Positions 1 through 13,447 of a stretch of DNA of 64,000 nt are shown piece after piece (the stretch's first letter is position 1; every line of letters starts with the position of its first letter). Source of the DNA: Cruorifilaria tuberocauda. Taxonomy: Eukaryota; Nematoda; Chromadorea; Rhabditida; Onchocercidae. The stretch spans positions 930,001 through 994,000 of the forward strand of contig JABVXU010000001.1 in the NCBI GenBank assembly GCA_013365365.1, read 5' to 3'. The notes below the pieces were generated by a model, which was given only the letters and a program-made list of their open reading frames with translations, was not told the origin of the DNA and did not search any database. The translations under genes and the position numbers were made by a program.

Positions 1-210
1 TATGACTTTCAAATAAGACATCTGATAACTATACAATTCCTACGATTATATAGATTTTAAATGAATCACTATTAGTAGACATTCCAAGATAATTGCAACA
101 AATATATATAAATCAAAATTTACTAATGATTCAAAAACATTATAGATTATAGTAGTCGGGTTGTTTCAAAAGGTATGATGGAGATGTCGGTCCTTATAAG
201 AAATTGCTTT

Positions 211-2818
211 TCAGGTTTCACGAAGAATCAGTGCTTCTCGTTCCTCACCAACACCAATCCATTTGACCGGTACTCCGACATATTGTTCAATAAATTCAAT
301 GAAAATTCGACAGTTTTCTGGCAGTTCATTGAAACTCCGCATAGCCAATATTGGTGTGTTCCATCCTTTGAATATCTGGTATTCCACCTCCACTTTCTCC
401 CAGTCAGAAGCTTGCGCTGAAAAGTCTAACAGTCATTATAGCTGGCTAAAAATCAGGATAATTTTGTAGCTTAGTGTTGAAGAATAAATGAAGCTGAGCA
501 GATTGCGCAGTATTTACTGATAGTTCCTTTTGAATTTTATACAAATAATACTTACATGGAGGAGATTTCAACAGTTGCTTATTCAGCCTGTAGGCGACAC
601 CTGCCTTGATTTCATCAAACGTATCAAGAACATCCAGTTTTGTCAAAGCAATGCTTAAAATCACAAATAATTTTAATATAGAACAAAAGTATTCAAATAA
701 AACTGACTTCTTTAGTATTTTAAAGCTACATACTCTGTGAATCCATTAATGATATGAGCTCGCTTCAGGAGAACTAAATCAATCCAACCGCACCGCCTCT
801 TACGACCTGTCGTAACACCAACCTAAAAAGAAAGTAATGAAATAAATCACTCTTCTGTTCGACTGTTATCAAACATAAAAATTTCGATAATCCCCAGTTT
901 TAGAGAAAACGTGATAAAAGGCATCGTTTATCAATAGCAGAGCTATTATCCAGTTGCTCCAAAAAAAGATTGTGATGAATGACTGGACAACGCTGTTGGG
1001 TCGGATGAACTATTACAGTATTAAAATTTTTTCAACTGAAAGACTGAAAACGACCGAATAAACTGAAAATAACTAAAATTGAAAATTAAACTGAAAATTT
1101 ATTTAGTAATTAAGTAGTGGTCTTACCTCATGCCCTATTCGTTGTAATTTATCGCCGATGTCATTTTTTAGTTCCGTAGGAAATGGTCCAGAGCCAACTC
1201 TAGTAGAATATGCTTTCGTAACGCCTACCACTCTCTTGATCGACATTGGTGGAAGTCCCAGACCGGTAATAGCACCTCCAACTGTTGCATTAGATGACGT
1301 TACAAATGGATAAGTTCCTAAAAATTTCTAAATTGAGGATTACGATTTTGACAAATTAACCTTACTACGATCTCAATCTTGACTGTAAACCCTTCTTAAG
1401 AGTTAAAAGCTTGAAACATTATTGCAAGCAAATTCGCACAGCGTGAAGTGGCATCGAAACAGTTACCGAAATCGATATCCAACATGGTACCATTTGCACC
1501 TTCAACAAGTACAGTTTTGCCGCTGCTCCGTAACTCATCCAATGTCACTACTGTGTCACCAACCAATGCCAGTTCATTCAATTTATTCGCGTGTTTCTAC
1601 GAATGAATTTCAGAAGAAAAATTAGTTTACTTAATCATTATTGGTTAGATAAGTTAATTTAAACAAAAGTGAATGACTACCTTGAATTTCACCAACTCGT
1701 GATCGATGTCAACCTCCAAATCAGGATATTGCTTTTGATAATATTTAACAAGCTCTCGAAATCTAAATATTCATATTTAAGACATAATCAATAATTCACA
1801 TAAGAAAGGTAATCCCACAAATACGATACTTCAAAGTGAATCCATGAAAATCGTAAACTAAATCGCCCACTCGAAGGCCATTTCTGAAACATTTGCTGGA
1901 ATATGTGGGTCCAATACCCCTTTTCGTCGTTCCAATTTTGCTAAAAAAAGCAAAATAATTTTGTGATAATACAATGAAGAAATTGGTGAGAAACAAAAGC
2001 CAGAAATCATGTAGAACAATTTGAAGTCAATTAAACTCATAAATGGTAGACATTAAACTTCAACGCATAAAAACTACTTAATAGCCAATCGATCCTCCGA
2101 ATGACCATCAACGAGCATATGGATACTGCACACAAGATGTGCTCGATCACTGATCAGTATTCGTTCCTCCCACCCGGGTATGCTTGTAATTTTGTTGTGA
2201 CTCAGTTCTTCAAAAAACGAATCTAAATTCACTACTGTGCCATTACCTGAAAATGGAACTTAACACACCAACACATCTGTAAATGCAAATACATGGATGA
2301 AATGAATCGAAAAATGTAGGAAGTACTGCGTTAGGTAACTCATTTCGGCTGATGATAGGGTCAAAATTAAAATCTAACCAATTATGTTGAAACATTTTTC
2401 AGCAATGATTCCTGACGGTAAAATGTGAAAATCATATTTTCGTCCATTTGCAACGACAGTGTGACCCGCATTGTTACCACCTTGACACCGTGCAACAACT
2501 TGCACCTGCAATTTTTTAATTAAACTAGTATAGCAGGATAGAAGTAAACTCGAAGACAAAGAAATACAGAGGAAAATTAAAGCAACCATTTCATTATTAT
2601 AAAAGACTTATTATAAGTTTGCAATTCGCATTCAGACTTCCGAAAATTTTTATATGATTCATACGATTTTCTCGATAACTCAATATTAATACATCATCAA
2701 ATGGAAAATTCACCTCATCTTTCGCAATCAAATAATCGACAACTTTTCCTTTACCTTCGTCACCCCACTGAGCACCCAGCAATACGGTCACAGGTCCTTT
2801 CTCCTGCTCTTTTAACAT
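211..2818 (-). CDS. adss-1: Adenylosuccinate synthetase, 10 exons, 435 aa
   Basis: Cytosolic purine enzyme that joins IMP and aspartate using GTP to give adenylosuccinate, the first committed step to AMP. Exons on the minus strand, in order: 2818-2714, 2505-2379, 2246-2078, 1940-1830, 1762-1681, 1596-1467, 1317-1127, 822-734, 653-556, 416-211. All junctions keep phase and the total is 436 codons including TGA, the usual family length. Visible motifs: the GTP-binding loop [11 protein letters not shown] near residues 15-25, [61 protein letters not shown] and the C-terminal PVKWIGVG. The exon 4 donor was placed at TTGAA|gtatcg because only this keeps phase and family spacing. A tttcag acceptor lies 15 bases before the ATG. 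The gene looks intact. The next gene on this strand is 1.4 kb upstream, too far for an operon. Confidence 0.97.
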
Positions 2819-2833
2819 GCTAGATTATTCGTC

Positions 2834-2835
2834 CT
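2834..2835 (-). promoter_or_regulatory. Probable trans-splice acceptor of the adenylosuccinate synthetase gene
   Basis: On the minus strand a tttgtttcag acceptor ends here, 15 bases before the start ATG, with no coding exon apparent upstream. In nematodes this arrangement usually marks spliced-leader addition. The inference rests on sequence context only. Confidence 0.5.
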
Positions 2836-3317
2836 GAAACAAAAATGATGACCACTTCCGAAAATAATTTCCAGAGTGAACAACGCACGATGTAACAAGG
2901 ACGTCAAATAATTGTCACAAATCCAGAATAATGATAATTTCTTTGAATCTTGCAAATCACGAACAAAACAAATACACCACCTACCTTCCACTTCCTAAAT
3001 TATGTTCTGATGTAACTTTTGGAAATTTGCATCTTCTTTTTCCATAACATTTAGAATTCTATATTTCTATAGCTTTTGGAGATTATCACATAAGTATGAA
3101 GAAAAAAAGATTTATTCTTTTCTCTCAAATTGAAATTCAAAACAAAACCATAACGAAAAAAAGAGTACAGTGCTACTGGAAAGAAGCAAAGATCAATCAA
3201 AATTGTCATAAAAAAATGAATTGCAATACATATGAAATGGCTATAACATTTTAAGCAACAGTTATGAGTTATGAGTCACATGAAATAATTCCTCATTTTT
3301 TATAAATTTAATGCAAA

Positions 3318-3343
3318 AGCAGGAGAAAGGACCTGTGACCGTA
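3318..3343 (+). repeat. 26-bp inverted copy of adenylosuccinate synthetase exon 1 start
   Basis: These 26 bases on the plus strand are identical to the minus-strand coding sequence at 2808-2783 (residues EQEKGPVTV). An ATG sits just upstream in the copy (3311-3313). The match stops after 26 bases: the gene continues ttgctggg while the copy continues actcatgtaagt. The arms are about 509 bp apart. Confidence 0.9.
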
Positions 3344-4206
3344 ACTCATGTAAGTTTCTTCAATTTTTTGTGAACTTCCGATGTTGTTGGGACTATTCTT
3401 TTTGAGAATGGAACAAAGTGAGATTGTACATATATATATATATATCACGAAAAGGAAAATTTTTTGAATTAAAATCCAAATTTATATTTCCAAGATTTTC
3501 TTTTCAAGCTGAACTAAAATCTTCTAACATTATTTTCTTGTTAAATTAATTTCCTTTTATAGAAAAAGAAAGACATGGAAGATATATCACGATGCACTAT
3601 GAATTAAACATTTCACATAAAAAGTTATCATTTAAATGGAGTGAGCAGTTATCCATTAATCAAACAACAAACAAAACGTACAGACTGCAGATGTTGAATT
3701 TTAATATCGGTTATTACCAAGCTTGATGAAAAGGTAGTTTGAAATTTTCATAAAGATTCCCATAAAACAGATCACGGCAAATTCAAATTGACTGTCTAAG
3801 ATTAAAGACATAGTTTGAAGTTAAACTACAGGACGACATTCTTCAGTATCTTGAGATTTCAAAATCAATTCTCAGCAAACCTGAACACTGGTAATAATAG
3901 TAATCACGAAAAGCGTAATATTCCATTAATGAGCTGCACAATCATTCCATCTTGAATGATGGAAGGAAAACGTTTGAAATTTACAGCAACAAAAAATCTG
4001 AAATAGCTGTTTATAGAGCAAAAAGTGAATGAAAATTTACGACGACCAATTGTAATAGAACAGCTTTATCAGCAATCCATAAATTAAATTAAATTTGTCA
4101 TCTAATTTAGAGCATTAAGTTCCTATAAAATTGCATGAAAAACATACCTACGTAATGTTTCCATACAAAACACAAATCATTCTCCTCCATAAAACTTCTT
4201 TAACTT

Positions 4207-5013
4207 TCATGGACTGTAATAAGGATGCTTACGAAACCGAGGTGGTTCAGTTTCAGTGAAAAAACTCTCAATAATGTAATCTCGATTCCTCTGACAAGAT
4301 GGTCCACACATGCGTGAACCACACTTTTCGCATGGATAATGACAGCCTAAACATGCAACTCTAGAAATCTAAATTCCAAATGTATAATTTGAGTCTCCAT
4401 AAAAATTATTACAACAGTAAAAAATGAGGTTAATAAAAACAGTAAAACAGTATTTCTCTAGCAATCATATATTAAAGAAATCGCTATTCCCCATCTTCAA
4501 TTCAATATAAATCTGGATTTAAAATTCAAAAACTTCAAAAGTCAGTCACCGGGACAAGATATTCTCAAGCAATCGCATAACTTGACACCATGACCGTCGG
4601 CCTTGATAAGATAGCCGTTCTCGTCATGATGCGGAAAGTAATCCGTCATATAGTTGATAGATTTTAGTGCTGGAATTAGAACAGATATATTTTTGATGAT
4701 GATAAAATATTTTAAATGGTTTGAAAGTTTTATAATAATTCAGCGAAGAAAATGAGAGGAATTAACTTTTATTTTAACATACAAACGATTTAGAACGAAA
4801 TTTGAGATGTTTATCGTAGTAAAATTTATGGAAATATGCAGTAGAAGATAAAAGCTGAAAAATCATGAAGCAAACCTTTTCGATGTCTTGTAGATCGACG
4901 AACTCCCTGCCCATTATACAAAACTTCTTCTGTAGAAATTGCAACTGCTTCGCCAGGATTGATAAATCTGAGATTTCTCAATTCTCGATGCATTTGCGAT
5001 TGCGATAAACTAC
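4207..5013 (-). CDS. ARL14EP/ARF7EP-like cysteine-rich protein (5' end unresolved)
   Basis: Three exons join in phase: 5013-4876, 4669-4550, 4346-4207 (TGA at 4209-4207). The C-terminal half carries the ARF7EP_C signature, a closely spaced cysteine cluster: LCDCL, then SCPGCHYPCEKCGS, then CGPSCQRNRDY. This is the pattern of the vertebrate ARL14 effector protein and relatives, a small putative metal-binding module; the nematode function is not known to me. The first visible exon enters at phase 1, so an upstream coding exon is likely. If it does not exist, translation could start at the ATG at 4993-4991, giving 125 residues. The upstream part has a basic RRSTRHRK stretch before the Cys domain. 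A possible first exon with an ATG at about 5423 could not be joined in phase. Confidence 0.8.
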
Positions 5014-6119
5014 CTAAAAACAATCTCTTGGAAGAGCGGAACTCGAATCCTGTCTAATACCTAATAATTTCATAACACGATAAGTAGTTCAACAACTAAT
5101 AATTCAGATACTCAGAAATGATTGGTAAAAAAAATGAAATCGATAGAAAGTGAAATGAAAGATCGGATGAAACACTTTGTCTCATCTCTTGTACTATTTT
5201 CGCCACAATTACAGCAATGCACATATCAAACTCCCCTCAATACGCAATATCTTTTATCGGAAAAGAAAAGAATGCAAAGTATTGGGAATTCTTAAAATAG
5301 TTAAATGAATGTTATGCGGCTGAACTGAGAGATCCCAATCCCGAAAACCGGTGGAGTCCACTCGGTCAGAAAAAGATTCGTCCCTCGTCCACAAGTTTGC
5401 CCTTCCCTTCCGTCGTAGTCATAATGAAGATCGATGTGAAACGAAAAATCGCAATGCTTCTCAGGCATCAGACAATAATCCGTTCATTGGTATTCGGCTT
5501 TAGCGAGATTCATCGATGCATGATATTTGTGAGGAGGGACTGATTAGATAATATATCACTTATCAGTTATCAGTAAAACATTACAATCTCTCTATCACAA
5601 ACAGTTTTCAATTAAGGAGCCATCAGTTCTTATCCTAATCTTTCCTACTACATTCTCCTTCATTGTTGTGTCGGTTTTTCATTCCATTTTTCATCTTACA
5701 ACCGCTTATCTGATACCTCCGTTAGCTGATAACAAACCAGCTTAACACGCGTACTAGAAAGAGCTAACAATATTATCCTCCATTATTTCGAGGATAAAGC
5801 GCATGATAGCTACGTTAACGTGTAATAAAGTGAACAGATGAACAAACCTTTTGGATTCCTTCGGAAAGTTCGTACTGAGGACGGTTGATCAATCAATTCC
5901 GTTATTATTCAAAAGGTATCAAAAAAGTAATAATGACTGATAAAACATTATTTGAAATTTCTCATCCTACTCTGTTTTCGCGATAACAGTCGAATAAATA
6001 CCCTCCCAATTTTGTTTTTATACCGGATTTAGAACCAAAAGAATGATATTTCATACGTCAGCAATTCTCTTTCTGGTCAACTTGTAACATATTGCTATAC
6101 TGGTAGTTTGTAACATATT

Positions 6120-6545
6120 TACTTGTGATATATTAATGTTATTGATTATTGTTATCATTATTCCTATTTATTATTATCATTATTCTCTATTCTTTGTTCC
6201 CTTTCTCTTACTCTTTGTCCTTTATTCTTTATCCTCTGTTCTTCATTTCTATTCTTATTCTGTGACCATTATTATTATTGTTATCACTTATTATTAATTG
6301 TTATTATCATTATTATTATTATTTATTACTGTTTGTTACTATCATTAACTTATTATTAATTTATCATTATTTATTTATTATTACTTATTTATTATTACTT
6401 ATTTATTATTACTTATTTATTGTTATCTATTTATTATTGTTTATTTATTATTATTCATTTATTTATTATTATCATTTATTTATCATTATTATTTATTATT
6501 TTTATTTGTTATTATCATTTATTTGTTTACTAATACAATTTTATT
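6120..6545. repeat. Low-complexity TTA/ATT trinucleotide tract
   Basis: About 420 bases dominated by ATT, TTA and TTTATTATTA units with interruptions. An 89-residue reading frame across it (6278-6547) is almost entirely Leu, Ile, Tyr and Phe, an artefact of the repeat, so I do not call a gene. Confidence 0.9.
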
Positions 6546-7062
6546 AGTATGGCATATGTGACATTATTTTATTTTCGAAATAAAACTGGAATAATATATT
6601 GAAGTTTAGTGTATTAGTTAGAAATTGAATGGGTCGTGATCGTTGAACAGTTTGTAATGATGTTAACCGGTGGGATAAATGAAAATAATCAAAATTATGA
6701 AGTAAAAATAACGAATCGATCACAATCGGTTTAGTCCGGTTGGTAATTCAGTCCTTCAATATCCATCCTCTCAATAAGAGCTCACGATTAAACCTTCATC
6801 TGCGTGACTGTATTTCCTATCTTAAATCTGTTGCCATTTTTTATCTGGAAAAGAGGGGAAACTCCTACTTATCTAATTAACTCATAAATTAATCTATCAG
6901 TGGTATGCAAGTGATCAGTAGCAAGACGATCGATCAGTGATTTCATAAACAGTTTGTTGGAATTAAAATGGAAAAAAGTATTTGGGAAGATGAAGAGAAA
7001 CTCGTTACTTCGTTAATTAGAATAATTCGCTGTGCTATATACATACCTATATATATGTTGTA

Positions 7063-7080
7063 TGTGTGTGTGTGTGTGTG
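7063..7080. repeat. TG dinucleotide microsatellite
   Basis: About nine TG units upstream of the secreted-protein gene. Confidence 0.85.
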
Positions 7081-7500
7081 TACAACGTCATGACCCCAAC
7101 CATATTGTCGTTTACTTCCATAAAAAAGGAAAAAAAAATATTAAATTGGAGATGCCAGTTGCCATACTTCATCTCTTCTCTTCCAATCCATCAGCCCATT
7201 TTTAACGATTCCGTCCTTCTCCCCACCAACAAATATTACAAGTTTGGAAGAGTTTCCATCAGGATTTATTCGAGATCACATCCTGAATTAGTTATAACGT
7301 CCAGACGGAAGGACGCATGAAACGTGTTCACATCACCACGGTTATCATCACCACTGCCATCAACATCATCATCATTACTGAGCGCAAACAATCCGGTATT
7401 GCTCTGATTTGAGCGCCAACCCCCTCTTTCTTCTAAATCCTTCCCAAAAATCCATCCTTCAATCCGCAAACGAAAACCATTTTGGCTGATAAGTGAACTC

Positions 7501-7504
7501 TCAG
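7501..7504 (+). promoter_or_regulatory. Probable trans-splice acceptor, secreted-protein gene
   Basis: An actctcag acceptor-like sequence ends two bases before the ATG at 7507, which would leave a two-base 5' UTR. That is typical of spliced-leader addition in nematodes. Inferred from context. Confidence 0.5.
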
Positions 7505-7506
7505 AA

Positions 7507-9914
7507 ATGCCGCCATCATTCCTCACTATTCTTCTCCTCTTCATGACAATTGCGCCCAACTGTTCCATTGCTCAGGTTACATTTCGTGTTAATATAATTG
7601 TGTTATTAAATTCTTATCCTTTCTCCTTCCCTCCATCCCTATTTCCTTTCACTTTCATGCATTCAGCCGCACAACAAAATTTTCACACTATTATTATTTT
7701 TTTGGAAACAGTTATTGAAAGTGATTCAGTTAAGGTGAAATTAAATCAAGATTTTGTGGATTTCGTTGTTACATTTATCGTTGCTGTTGTCGGTTGGTAA
7801 AGATATGAATTACTTAATGAAGTCGAGATGGATTAGTACGTTATTTCATGACTTGGCAATTTCGGATCTCAACAAAAATAGATTAGTGCTAGTGGAATTG
7901 ACATATTGTTGACAAAAATAATAAATCCATTTATTAGCGTGCCCCAAATAATAAATAATATTCAATTAGACAAAAAATAGTATCAAATGCAGTTTTGTTC
8001 CTGCACTATCTGATTCCTGAAATGCACCTTCGAATGCCTCGGTAGGACAGACACGAAATTCATCATTTGTATGCTTATCTTGTATTTATCAAATGATATT
8101 TTTACAGAGTAACAGTGATAATCCATTACTGAACTTTCTGTCAAATGATAATATTGGGCGGTTGACACAAATGGCAACAGAAATTGTTGCTTCTGCAGCA
8201 AAGCATTCTGCTGTAGCTAATATAAATGCACTGTATGCTTTCCTTCTCATCAAATCAATCTTTGATTCCCAATTACTTCCTTTTCAGTCAATTAGATATG
8301 ATTTCGCAATTGATAAATTTGGAAGAATAAATAACATATGGTATTACTGAATTTTAGAATTTGCGAGATTCCATAATAAAATACGAAATAAGTGCTGTTT
8401 AGGACAAGGCCTGGTCATCCAGAGCCGGCACCTGTATCGCTCAATTCTCGACCGTCCGAAATGATCGGCCAGTCAATTACAAATGCTATTTCACCAGCTA
8501 TTACTAAACTTGCTGAAGTTTCTGAAAATCGTGGTCTAATATCAGAACAGCGGCGACAGAGAAGTGCTTATGATGCTGGATCAACTGGTAGCACCAAATC
8601 ATTGATGGATATTGCAGATGCATTTTTAAGATCTTCAAGGCGTGATAAATTTCCAACAGCTTTTGGAACGAAAACACAAACATATACAAAAGATGCAGAT
8701 ATCGATTGGTTACCGACCATTCGAGAGTTAGCACCTGGGGCAAATAGCAATTTTGGCATACCAAAGGGTGAAGGTTCGTCAGTAGTTAATGTCGAATTTT
8801 CAATTATTTATCAATTATTACTTTAAAGCATATCTTCAAATTTTTTACTTATTCAAACTGCAATGTTGCGTGAAGAATTCGAAACACTTTATTTTGTTTT
8901 ATTTTAGTTAAAATATCTCTAATCATATGAATTAAATTTATGTCTTTGATTTTTAATTAATCTTTTTAACAAACGGAAAATTTTTTCTTTTTAAATTAAT
9001 GTCTTAAATACCTTTCAAGACTTTTTGAAAATTAATCTTTTAAATTAAAAATGAAAGGAATTCGTGAATTAACTAGAAACAGGTTTGATTAAATGTTTCC
9101 TTCCAGGATGTCTACCGTTCTTGAGCGAATTCATGAGAATAGCATACGGAAATTGTGTAAAAGTGGCAGATGAAAAAGCGTGGGATCTTTGGGGTACTCA
9201 AATTACCAACGCTCTTTTCGGTGGTAAAATTGATTTTATCGGCGCTACGTGAGTCTTCTCCAGTTATCTTTAATTGTTACGCATCTGAAATTTGAAAACA
9301 GAAAAAATATCACGTAAGTGAAGTGAGTCCTGAGATAAATCACTTAGCATCATCGGTTGATTACTGTTCGCTACTTGCTGTAATAACGTTGCTAAACGGA
9401 TGCGTTTTGCTAGTTGATCGATTAATCATTTATGAACTATGAGAATTTAAAATTCAATCTATCAATTTCGGTCATCAAATGGAATAACTGTATTAATTGA
9501 TAAATTTTGTTGAAATTTGAATCTTGATTGTTTTTTAAGAAAAGAAACATGTAAGCGTGGTGCGGAACGGCAACACTGCGGTCAACTGAGGAAGGCGATC
9601 AGTGAATGCGATATCTTGGGATCACTGCAAGTCGGGATGGAAATGCAGAGGGCGATCCGACGATGTGAAGAATTTTCCGGTGTCATCGATCAGGTGATCA
9701 GTAATTTTATTTGTTTTTGAACCTCCGACGTATTATTCCTAACCCACAAAAAGTGTTCAATGTGAACGAAAAAGTTTCATTCGTTTTGTATATCTGACGG
9801 CTTTCTTGCAAAATTATTTTGTCTTTTCAGAATCCAATTCAAGTACTCAATCAAGTGAATAGTATTATTGGTGGTGAAGTTGCTCAAGGATTTTTACATA
9901 AATTTCTCGGTTAA
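7507..9914 (+). CDS. Secreted nematode protein of unknown family, 6 exons, 314 aa
   Basis: Exons 7507-7575, 8108-8232, 8403-8773, 9107-9248, 9540-9693, 9831-9914 join in phase to a 315-codon frame ending TAA. Residues 1-22 form a clear signal peptide (hydrophobic core FLTILLLFMTIAP, likely cleavage after SIA), so the product probably enters the secretory pathway. The mature part starts with an Asn/Ser-rich helix-like segment, then a Ser/Arg-rich middle (around 65-185) that looks flexible. It ends in a compact domain with six cysteines (in GCLPF, GNCVKV, ETCKRG, RQHCGQ, SECDI, RRCEEF), enough for three disulfides. No transmembrane segment or anchor signal follows. I do not recognise the family. 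An AATAAA lies 95 bases past the stop. Confidence 0.85.
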
Positions 9915-10008
9915 TTACATTCATTTCTGTGCTCAATGATCTCATTCACCTGTTTCCTTAACTTTATAAATTTAATTTTATACGAAATTAGCTTTTCTGT
10001 GAGTGGGA

Positions 10009-10014
10009 AATAAA
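10009..10014 (+). terminator. Poly(A) signal, secreted-protein gene
   Basis: AATAAA 95 bases after the TAA of the secreted-protein gene, the expected place for 3' end formation. Confidence 0.6.
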
Positions 10015-13000
10015 TATTCAATCAATAATACTGTATTAAAATTTCATCTCATTATTTTCCTGTTATCATCGCTTAAAAATATTGTAGTTGTAGAATTTTT
10101 ACAAACTGGTTTCAAATTTCATTTATAGCTCTCGATTTTCAACAGTTTTCAATCTCATAATAAATTATACTGTACGTGAAATTTATTAATAAACTTTAAA
10201 AGTTTTATTTATTGTTAAAGGAATATACGCGTGTGATAACTTTTATTGAAGTAGAATTTACATTTCATTTAAAAATCTACCATTTCGGGTCAGAATGTGC
10301 TGAAAAATTGAGCACACAATAACATCTAATTAAATTGAAAGGTATATAACAAAATAAAAAAATCTGAAATGTCAGATCTTGTTTGTTCAAGAAAAAATGG
10401 TAAAAAACCGGTAAAAATTTTGACCAAATGGAATGAAATTTTGTGACTAATTCAATCTAAAAGAAATGATGCGCAACAGATTGTTACTAAAATGGAATAA
10501 TACGGATGGAAACTGCACAATAACTTATATATATTACAGTAACAATACCGAATTAATAATATTGCAATGGAAATTGAGAATATAAAATAGGAAGACAAAA
10601 TTTCATCCAAAATCCTACAACAGATACCAATTTAATCCCATGCAATTTCATCTTTAAAACGAATAAATTATACGATTTCTTTTGATACCTATTGAAACTA
10701 CAAACTTCAAATGAATTTATCTCACATTATTCATCCTTCAACAGCCTTCGACATAAATTTTCAAAATGAAAGATTTAGAAGTTTATGCTTTGAATACTTT
10801 TATTTGTAAACAAGTTTAAAGTTGAATTGCGGCATGAAATTAGACGAATATAAAATCACGACACGACTAAAACTGATTAAAGATAGCACATTTCTCGGTT
10901 CATTAGTCATCCATTGGCACTTTCTAGTACATGTATTGAGTTTAAGCTTCTTTACTGATTTAAATTCTTTCGACTACTCTTACGACCGGTGGGAAGTCGT
11001 TTTTGATCACTTTCAGGTTTAATAATAAATTAATTTTTATCATTTTTATACCTGATAGGTCTGCTCGATTATTTTTTTGCAAAACTTGAAAATTCAAGAT
11101 CCTAGAACATTATTCAGTTCATTAGCTCACGGAAAGTATTGCACGACGATCATTGGCCATATGAGATAGATTCTAATAAATATTTTACTGATAAATATTA
11201 CTAAATAGAATAGCATCGAAATATTTGCAGCAGCGATGGAATTTTTTATGCCAACTTCAAGTAAATTAAAAATTTCGTATTAAAAGAAATTGTGATTCGA
11301 AAATCGGGCACAAATGAGAAAATAAGAAAAAAAGGGAGTAATTTTTGGAAAATAGTTGAAAATTAAATTTAAGACAATTCTTGAAACGGTTTTGTAAGAG
11401 AAATATTTGCCGAGAACTACGAAGTTTCGATTCTTTCCAGATTTGCTGAATCTTATTTTTAATAAAATTAATTTCAGCTCTTACATTTATATACGGATTC
11501 GGATTTCAGTTCATTGTTGAATTTAACCATCTGTTTCCGTCAAAGTGGCAGAAAACTTTCTCTAACCATTAGTTCGTGTAATCTAAAAGAAAATTAGCTT
11601 AAATGTTTTCTTTTGAAGCACATTTTCAGAGCACAAGAATTATTTCCAATTGCTATTTCCACTTCTTCTCTTTTCACTCGTCAAATTTTTTAAAATGCAT
11701 TACACTTGACAATCTTTCGCACTGTTCTGTTTTTTAAGGTTTTATTAAGTAATTAATTGTATTTTAATTTTAATTAACTTTAATTAAGTCGTTTGATTTT
11801 ATGTCACTTTCATTCTCGCTCTTTTTTGTCCGAAATTTCCGATTAAATTCTGCTTGAAATGAATTTAATTGAAACTGGAGCGATAAATTTTTTAAAGCAT
11901 TATTTGCAAAATTTAGAAAGAATTTCAAAAAGAATCATTTAAAAATCATTGAAAATAAGAGACTCATGGCGCGCTTTGCGATATTTATCTGATAGAAAGA
12001 CTTATCACTGATAAGATAAATTGGCACAACTGGAATCATTATATTTTCTTCGTTTCTTGCATTCAAAGAAAAAAAACTGAAATTTTTTTCGGGATGAAAC
12101 AACCTAGCAAAAGATTGTTTAATTTTTTCTTTCAAATTAAATTCTTGATCTCTAAAGTGATTGTACTTACTGAAATGATTAATGATAGCAAATCTCAACT
12201 TCTCTATTAGCTGTAGTTAATTACCTCCTGGCATAATATTTGATGGATGAAATGCATAATTGAGAATCATTTTGATGGAATTAAATATGAATAGCATTTG
12301 GCTAACTTAACTTTATGGGCGAGAAAATGCGTTATTGGTCAGTTGGAATAAACAGAATTCGAAGCAACAAATGAGTTAAGTTGAATATAAATGTTTTCGT
12401 TATAGAACGATGTGATTTAGTTGAGAATGATTTTTCCACATCATTTCACTGATTTACTAAGAGATGAAATAATTATGATTGACTTTTACTTTCATCCCTA
12501 TCATCAATTCTATCGCATAGATTTCAGTTGAATATTTCATATATTTTCATTTTTTGCGTTCGCCATTGAATGGAATTTTCAATTTCATGAATTTCTCACT
12601 TTTCTTAGTAGTAATTCTTTAAAATCTCTTCTCCAAAACTTCGCAAATTAAACTGTTCAATGTTTTCATTAGTATACTAAAGTTTCATTCCATCACATAC
12701 TCTATAACATTCTGTCGTAGCTGAAGCATGACCTCATAAGTTTGCTTGATTACCTTTATTTCATGCATTTTTTCAAATTAAAATTTCCATCTGCAATGTG
12801 AAGTTTTGTCTGTTTATAATTTATGTCCCAAATTCAATTGAACCTTACGGATTATCTTGTTATTACTCAATAGCCGTCAGTTATGTTTTTTATTGTTAAT
12901 TAAATTCGTTATTTATCATTTCCATTCTAATTTTTTTGATTTTTATTATTTCCATAGCTTTTTCATCAAATTAGTGATTGCTAATTTCGAATTATTTGGA

Positions 13001-13399
13001 AAGATTTGGTCATCACTCTAATTAACACTTTGTGATAAGACGTTAACAGTACAATCAGTTCCTATCATAGAATAGCGATGATAGCTAACTCCGTCATCTT
13101 TTTTAAAAAAAGAAATGATATGCAATGTCATTCAATTATGATCGTTACTAACAGCAACTAATTAAAATTCTAATTGATTGATTTTTGTATTTAACCGAGA
13201 AATTTGTCTTCGTGAATCTGTCCATGTCAATATGTCCACGTTTACGTACGTAAGCTTCTGATCATACGGAATAGTTCCTTTTGATTCCATCCACCTTCAA
13301 CTTTTCAAAAGACTTCACAGTTTCCACGTAAGTGAACAATGGCTATATTCCAAGATGACTAATTTCTGAGAAATCCGTATCTACTGGTAGATTATGAAA

Positions 13400-13447
13400 T
13401 GTGTGTGTGTGTGTGTGTGTTTGTATTTATGGAGAGAGAGAGAGAGG
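13400..13447. repeat. GT then GA microsatellite
   Basis: About ten GT units (13400-13420) followed after a short gap by a GA run (13432-13447). Confidence 0.9.

Larger units (their letters stand above)
2821..4206. other. Spacer between the two minus-strand genes
   Basis: No convincing gene. It contains a short TA dinucleotide run at about 3429-3445 and a 26-bp inverted copy of the adenylosuccinate synthetase coding start at 3318-3343 (listed separately). Confidence 0.6.
5014..7506. other. Divergent spacer between ARL14EP-like gene and secreted-protein gene
   Basis: Probably holds the promoters of both flanking genes. No reliable gene was found. It contains a long TTA/ATT-rich tract (about 6120-6545) and a TG dinucleotide run at 7063-7080. 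The segment at 5320-5460 is less AT-rich than its surroundings and may include the missing first exon of the ARL14EP-like gene. Confidence 0.5.

Noticed and set aside
6278..6547. 89-codon Leu/Ile/Tyr reading frame
   Set aside because: Translation of the TTA/ATT repeat tract; no complexity.
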